Assembly (NCBI GenBank): GCA_049514335.1
Contig: JBEKVE010000148.1
Span: forward strand, 1-7,642
Origin: JBEKVE01 sp049514335
GTDB lineage: Bacteria > Actinomycetota > Acidimicrobiia > Acidimicrobiales > UBA8190
Direction of reading: 5' to 3'
Length of the DNA stretch: 7,642 nt
Shown here piece after piece: positions 4,552-7,642 of the stretch. How positions within the stretch are numbered: the first letter of the stretch is position 1; each line of letters opens with the position of its first letter. Under the pieces are notes generated by a model. That model did not search any database. It saw only the letters and a list, made by a program, of their open reading frames with translations, and was not told where the DNA came from. The translations under genes and the position numbers were made by a program.

Positions 4552-6404
4552 TCGAGGTTGACGGCGCCCTGATCGGACGCTCCCACGCTGCACACCACGA
4601 GGTTCGTCCCCGCCCTCATGGTGATCGTGACGGGCACGGTCTGCCATGAGCTCCACGCCGGGGTGCTCGGCACCTCGAGCGCAGCGGTGCCGCTGACGTC
4701 CCCGGTGGCCGGATCGAGTACCTGTACGGTCAACGACGACGGCGTACCGGTCGAGTTGGCGACACGGCATTGCAGCTGCTGGCTGCCGGCGCTCTGCACC
4801 GACACGGCGACGGCGACGCTGCTGCCCTGGGTGTCGAGACCGGTGACGTAGCCCCGGCCGGTGTGGCCGCCGAAGGTGTTCCCGAACCGGGCCGATCCCG
4901 CCCAGGCCCCGACCTCGGCCTGGTACTGGGGAGGGCCCTGCGGGACCACCGACAGCAGCACCGATGCATGCGGCACCAGGGTCACCTTGTAGCTGGTCAT
5001 CGACCCCAGGTCCTTGTGGGCCCAGAGGTCGCGCACCGCCGCCGGACCGCTGATGCCGAGCACGGTGGTGAAGTCGATCGACTTGGTCCGAGATCGCGGG
5101 CCGTTCTGGCGGTTGAACAGCGCCACAACCCAACTGCCGTCGGGAAGCTGGCCGACCCAGCGCTCCGGGTCACGACTGGCAGGGTCGTACTCGAACCCGT
5201 GGCTGTTGTTGAAGACCGGCTTGCCGACCAGACCCGCTTGTCGCAGGGCCAGTACCTCGCGGTTCTGGTACACGTGGGCGTTCTTGCCGATCGTGTCGAC
5301 GCGGTCGGCAATGGCGATCGGGGCTCCCGCCATGGTGAAGAGATTGATGGCGCTCTGGCGCTCGCCGTCGTTGGCGAACGACTCCATGATGAGGGGGTCG
5401 CCATCGAGGATCATCTGGCCCCGACCGGAGATGTCGGCGAATCCCGTGAACCCCAGGAACGGGTTGTTCCACTGCGACCACTCTGGCTGCCAGGTCTGGC
5501 GGCCACCGCTCAGGCTGCCCCACGCGCCGTAGCTGACGTCGTTGTCGATGCGAACCAGGTCGCCGTACTGGCGTTCCCCGGCCCCGTGGTCGAAGAGGTT
5601 CGGCATCACGAGGCTCAGCTGCATGTCCCCCGCCGCCTGTCGCATCCAGGCCAGCGCCTGCAGGTAGGACTCCCGGCCGTGGGCCACCCCCACCGTTCCC
5701 CCGGTCTGGTCGAACCCCACCTCGTACCAGGCCAGGAAGTCGACCCGGAGGAACGCGGCCCCGAGCTGGCGAAAGTACGACACGTAGCCCTTCACGTACT
5801 CCTCGGCCCCGTCTCGGGTGGTGTCCACCCATTGCAGCAAGCCGCCGCCGTCGAAGGAGTCGCCTGGGTTCACGATGTCGGCCACCGTGATGTCGGGGCG
5901 GCCGACGACGGTCACGGACGGGTTCGTGACGGCCGACCGGGTGGCCCACAAGGGGTTGTAGTAGACGCCGAGCTGGAGGCCCTTGGACTGGAGATAGCGT
6001 GCCCACCAGGCCCAGTCGTGCTCCCAGTCGTCGGCCTGGCTCACGATGTAGCCGTTGGGCGTGATCCGCTGCGTGTGGTCGATCCAGCCGTCGGTGCACA
6101 CCATCGTGTAGCCGTAGTCACGGAACGTCGCCGCCATCCAGTCGACGTTGTCCTTCCACACGTCCTCGGGAATGAGTGTGTTGTTGGGGAACTCGTAGCT
6201 GTAGGTACTCCAGTAGAGAGGGCCCGGCCCACCGGGCCGAAAGGGTGTAGGCGGAAGTGTCCCGGCCGCGGGCGCCGGTGCCCCGGCCCCTCCCGACGCA
6301 GACGTCGTCGTGGCAGCTGCCGGGCCCGTGCCGATCGACGAACCCGCCACACCGGCGAGAAGCGCACCGCCCCCGCCCTTCAGCACGTCACGCCTCGTCA
6401 GCAC
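4533..6404 (-). CDS. Tat-exported clan GH-D (GH27-like) glycoside hydrolase with CBM35-like module
   Basis: 623-aa secreted enzyme, probably an alpha-galactosidase or related exo-glycosidase. The N-terminus TRRDVLKGGGG (3-13) plus an Ala/Gly-rich stretch is a twin-arginine signal, with cleavage likely near AAA (29-31), then a Pro/Ala/Gly linker to about 60. The barrel (about 60-385) shows GH27/GH36 marks: DYGYTMVCTDGW (96-107), SKGLQLGVYYNP (140-151), FLRVDF with D222 as probable nucleophile, VRIDNDV...W with D289 as probable acid/base, and LDGDPLIM (333-340). A beta domain ending RDLWAHKDLG...LVPHASVLL (458-484) matches the GH27 C-terminal sandwich. Residues 493-623 (YQAE, TGRGYV, final NLDSLTLT) look like a CBM35-type carbohydrate-binding module; C546 and C605 could form a disulfide after export. 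The start is GTG 6404, kept because later starts lose the RR pair; a G-run (6413-6418) precedes it. GH27 also contains other activities, so the substrate stays open. The gene is divergent from the ABC genes. Confidence 0.88.
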   Translation of the reverse strand: MLTRRDVLKGGGGALLAGVAGSSIGTGPAAATTTSASGGAGAPAPAAGTLPPTPFRPGGPGPLYWSTYSYEFPNNTLIPEDVWKDNVDWMAATFRDYGYTMVCTDGWIDHTQRITPNGYIVSQADDWEHDWAWWARYLQSKGLQLGVYYNPLWATRSAVTNPSVTVVGRPDITVADIVNPGDSFDGGGLLQWVDTTRDGAEEYVKGYVSYFRQLGAAFLRVDFLAWYEVGFDQTGGTVGVAHGRESYLQALAWMRQAAGDMQLSLVMPNLFDHGAGERQYGDLVRIDNDVSYGAWGSLSGGRQTWQPEWSQWNNPFLGFTGFADISGRGQMILDGDPLIMESFANDGERQSAINLFTMAGAPIAIADRVDTIGKNAHVYQNREVLALRQAGLVGKPVFNNSHGFEYDPASRDPERWVGQLPDGSWVVALFNRQNGPRSRTKSIDFTTVLGISGPAAVRDLWAHKDLGSMTSYKVTLVPHASVLLSVVPQGPPQYQAEVGAWAGSARFGNTFGGHTGRGYVTGLDTQGSSVAVAVSVQSAGSQQLQCRVANSTGTPSSLTVQVLDPATGDVSGTAALEVPSTPAWSSWQTVPVTITMRAGTNLVVCSVGASDQGAVNLDSLTLT

Positions 6405-6484
6405 TGATCGAACCCCCCAATCGAGCTCCCGCAGAGCACTGTATCCAAGGCCGGTGCAGGCGGTACGTGGCCCCGGACAGCCGT

Positions 6485-6514
6485 CGCACGAGGGCTAAGT
6501 TTGTCCATCGTGCG
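6485..6514. promoter_or_regulatory. Inverted repeat and -10-like box in the GH27/ABC divergent gap
   Basis: CGCACGA (6485-6491) and TCGTGCG (6508-6514) are perfect 7-bp inverted arms spaced 16 bp apart, a layout that would suit a dimeric regulator. Between them lies TAAGTT (6496-6501), a TANNNT -10 candidate for the ABC operon with a start near 6508, so a bound regulator would cover the promoter. No good -35 is seen. On the minus strand, TACAGT (6443-6438) is a weak -10 candidate for the hydrolase. The rest of 6405-6587 holds no recognised feature. Confidence 0.4.
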
Positions 6515-6587
6515 CACCTCGATGAGGCGTCGACCGTCGAGGGATGGCGCACCAGAGGGTGGCGGTCGTGCGCGGCCGGCGGGACTC

Positions 6588-7205
6588 GTGGTCGGACCAC
6601 CTCCACAGAACGCTGTCGTCGAGATGGTCGGTGTCACGAAACGCTACGGCAGCCGACAGGGCGGCCGGCTTGCCCTCGACGGGCTCGACCTGGTCGTGCC
6701 CTCGGGCGGGGTCTTCGGTCTGCTCGGGCGCAACGGGGCAGGGAAGACGACCGCCTTGCGTTGCCTGCTCGGGCTCACGCGTCCGACATCGGGCGTGTGC
6801 CGGGTGCTCGGAGCCGACAGCAGCACCGACCTGCATCGTGTGATCCGCCGGATCGGAGCCCTGATCGAGACGCCCGGTCTTGCGCCGTCGCTCACTGGGC
6901 GGCGCAACCTGGCGTTGCTGGCCCGCCTGGACAGGATCGGAGCGGTGGGCGTCGAGCGTGCACTCGGCGCCGCCGGACTGGCCGAGCGGGCCGACGACCC
7001 GGTGAGCGCGTATTCGCTCGGAATGCGCCAACGGCTCGGGATCGCCGCTGCCCTGCTGCGTGATCCGGAGGTCGTCGTTCTCGACGAGCCGGCCAACGGC
7101 CTCGATCCGGCCGGAATCGTCGAGATCCGCAGGATGCTCGTGTCACTGGCGGCCGAGGGTCGCACCGTCGTGGTGTCGAGCCACCTTCTCGACGAGGCGG
7201 AGTAG
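6588..7205 (+). CDS. ABC exporter ATPase, nucleotide-binding part, cut short by in-frame TAG
   Basis: ATP-binding subunit of an ABC-2-type exporter of the BcrA/drug-export group; such ATPases power a membrane permease that expels antibiotics, peptides or lipids. Numbered from GTG 6588 (205 aa): strand VVEMVGVTKRYG (10-21), Walker A GRNGAGKT (47-54), the region LIETPGLAPSLTGRRNL (92-108) with Glu (94) where other families have the Q-loop Gln, signature YSLGMRQRL (142-150, typical of BcrA-type), Walker B VVVLDEP (162-168) with catalytic E167, D-loop NGLDPAG, and switch His H199 in SSHLLDEAE. The frame then stops at TAG. Related proteins run on for about 100 residues, and those follow in the same frame. 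The start is uncertain: ATG 6522, GTG 6510 and TTG 6501 are also in frame, but the extra codons have poorer G/C third positions and lengthen the tail beyond the family norm. GTG 6588 has only a weak GGCGGG site. All catalytic motifs survive, so the fragment might still fold. Confidence 0.75.
   Translation: MVGPPPQNAVVEMVGVTKRYGSRQGGRLALDGLDLVVPSGGVFGLLGRNGAGKTTALRCLLGLTRPTSGVCRVLGADSSTDLHRVIRRIGALIETPGLAPSLTGRRNLALLARLDRIGAVGVERALGAAGLAERADDPVSAYSLGMRQRLGIAAALLRDPEVVVLDEPANGLDPAGIVEIRRMLVSLAAEGRTVVVSSHLLDEAE
7203..7205 (+). other. In-frame amber codon inside the ABC ATPase
   Basis: The codons read GAC GAG GCG GAG TAG ATG TGC GAT CGC. Relatives have a polar or charged residue such as Q, R or K between the H-loop SSHLLxExE and the xCDRVA strand, so one substitution (for example CAG to TAG) explains the stop. 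The frame does not shift. This can be a real nonsense mutation, a sequencing or assembly error, or, less likely, a read-through site. Confidence 0.85.
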
Positions 7206-7535
7206 ATGTGCGATCGCGTCGCTGTCATGGGCGGGGGGAGTTGTGTGGCGGTGGGACCGATTGGCGACCTGCTCGCCAGCGCAGGCGCCGGTGGCGTCCT
7301 CGTCGGAGTGCGGGACGTGGAGGCGGCGCGCCTCGTCCTGGTCACAGCCGCATTGAACGTGACGATCGCCGACAGCCGGCTACGGGTGAGCTGTCCCGCG
7401 TCAGAGGCGGAACGAGTCTCCGAGCTCCTCGCTGCCGAGCACCTCTTCGTGAACGAGCTCCGCTATGACGCTCCCTCGCTCGAGGACTTCTTCTTCGGCC
7501 TCACCGCACCTGGCACCATGGGAGCGGTGTCATGA
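7206..7535 (+). CDS. C-terminal domain of the split ABC ATPase
   Basis: 109-residue continuation of the ATPase in the same frame, beginning ATG right after the TAG. MCDRVAVMGGG is the strand that normally follows the H-loop. The rest is the small regulatory domain of BcrA-type ATPases, ending SLEDFFFGLT (91-100), a common terminal motif of the family. It has no Walker motifs and cannot hydrolyse ATP alone. GAGG (7194-7197) lies 8 nt before ATG 7206, so separate translation by re-initiation is possible; otherwise this is the dead 3' part of a pseudogene. The stop overlaps the permease start as ATGA (7532-7535), so permease translation is probably coupled to ribosomes reading this part. Loss of that coupling would be a polar effect of the amber codon. 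Confidence 0.65.
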   Translation: MCDRVAVMGGGSCVAVGPIGDLLASAGAGGVLVGVRDVEAARLVLVTAALNVTIADSRLRVSCPASEAERVSELLAAEHLFVNELRYDAPSLEDFFFGLTAPGTMGAVS

Positions 7536-7642
7536 CCGACCTGTTGGCGGCGGACCTGCAGAGGATGCTGTGGCGCCCGATGACATGGGTGATAGGGGCC
7601 TTCGGGATAGCGGTGTGCGCTGCGGTGGGCGTGATCATCTTC
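7532..7642 (+). CDS. ABC-2 type permease, N-terminal fragment (cut by window edge)
   Basis: Only the first 37 residues are visible. A short amphipathic cytosolic start (MTDLLAADLQRMLWRPMTW) is followed by the beginning of a hydrophobic segment (VIGAFGIAVCAAVGVIIF), the usual N-terminus of an ABC-2 export permease. Its ATG overlaps the TGA of the ATPase C-terminal part, so it is in the same operon and translationally coupled. Together the two genes would form an exporter whose substrate cannot be told from this fragment. The function rests on gene order and this segment alone. Confidence 0.65.
   Translation, partial: MTDLLAADLQRMLWRPMTWVIGAFGIAVCAAVGVIIF

Noticed and set aside
4770..6407. Open plus-strand frame of 545 codons opposite the GH27-like gene
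   Set aside because: It is antisense to a gene with clear catalytic motifs, signal peptide and binding module, and its translation is low-complexity with no recognisable fold.
7190..7215. Programmed frameshift joining the two ATPase parts
   Set aside because: Both parts are in the same frame, and no slippery run or shift is needed; only the TAG separates them.
6644..7345. Minus-strand frame of 233 codons opposite the ABC ATPase
   Set aside because: The opposite strand carries Walker A, signature and Walker B motifs; the minus-strand product is Ser/Arg/Thr-rich shadow sequence.
1..7642. CRISPR array, tRNA/rRNA gene, insertion sequence or attachment site
   Set aside because: No spaced direct repeats, cloverleaf-like segment, transposase motif or terminal inverted repeat was seen anywhere in the window.

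Overview
This window comes from a very GC-rich bacterium with actinobacterial traits: strong G/C preference at third codon positions, TGA as the terminal stop of every gene, GTG starts, and TANNNT-type -10 boxes. One gene has an N-terminal domain like DUF2510, a domain mostly found in actinobacteria. The gene families would fit a deep actinobacterial group such as Acidimicrobiia, but no marker gene is present and this placement is inference.

Layout, left to right: (1) a polytopic GT39/PMT-type (YkcB-like) membrane glycosyltransferase on the minus strand; (2) an atypical NAD-dependent epimerase/dehydratase-like SDR protein on the plus strand; (3) a sugar-phosphate-isomerase-like TIM-barrel protein on the minus strand, convergent with the SDR gene and only 9 bp from it; (4) a small plus-strand protein with a DUF2510-like head, a proline-rich linker and a charged coiled-coil tail; (5) a Tat-exported glycoside hydrolase of clan GH-D (GH27-like) with a C-terminal CBM35-like module, on the minus strand; (6) a plus-strand ABC exporter operon of BcrA type. 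Its ATPase is split by an in-frame TAG followed at once by ATG, and the ATPase overlaps the next gene, a permease cut by the window edge, by an ATGA stop/start.

The first six genes alternate in strand, so each sits between divergent and convergent neighbours. The divergent gaps carry candidate -10 boxes and inverted repeats. Three gene ends carry short hairpins that contain the stop codons. Genes 1, 2, 3 and 5 share a carbohydrate theme (sugar transfer, sugar epimerisation or isomerisation, glycoside hydrolysis), but they are not in an operon and a shared pathway is only a possibility.

The most notable lesion is the amber codon in the ABC ATPase: all nucleotide-binding motifs lie before it, the C-terminal domain follows in the same frame, and nothing else in the reading frame is damaged. 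I saw no RNA genes, CRISPR arrays, insertion sequences or origins, and no gene-free stretch longer than about 200 bases.
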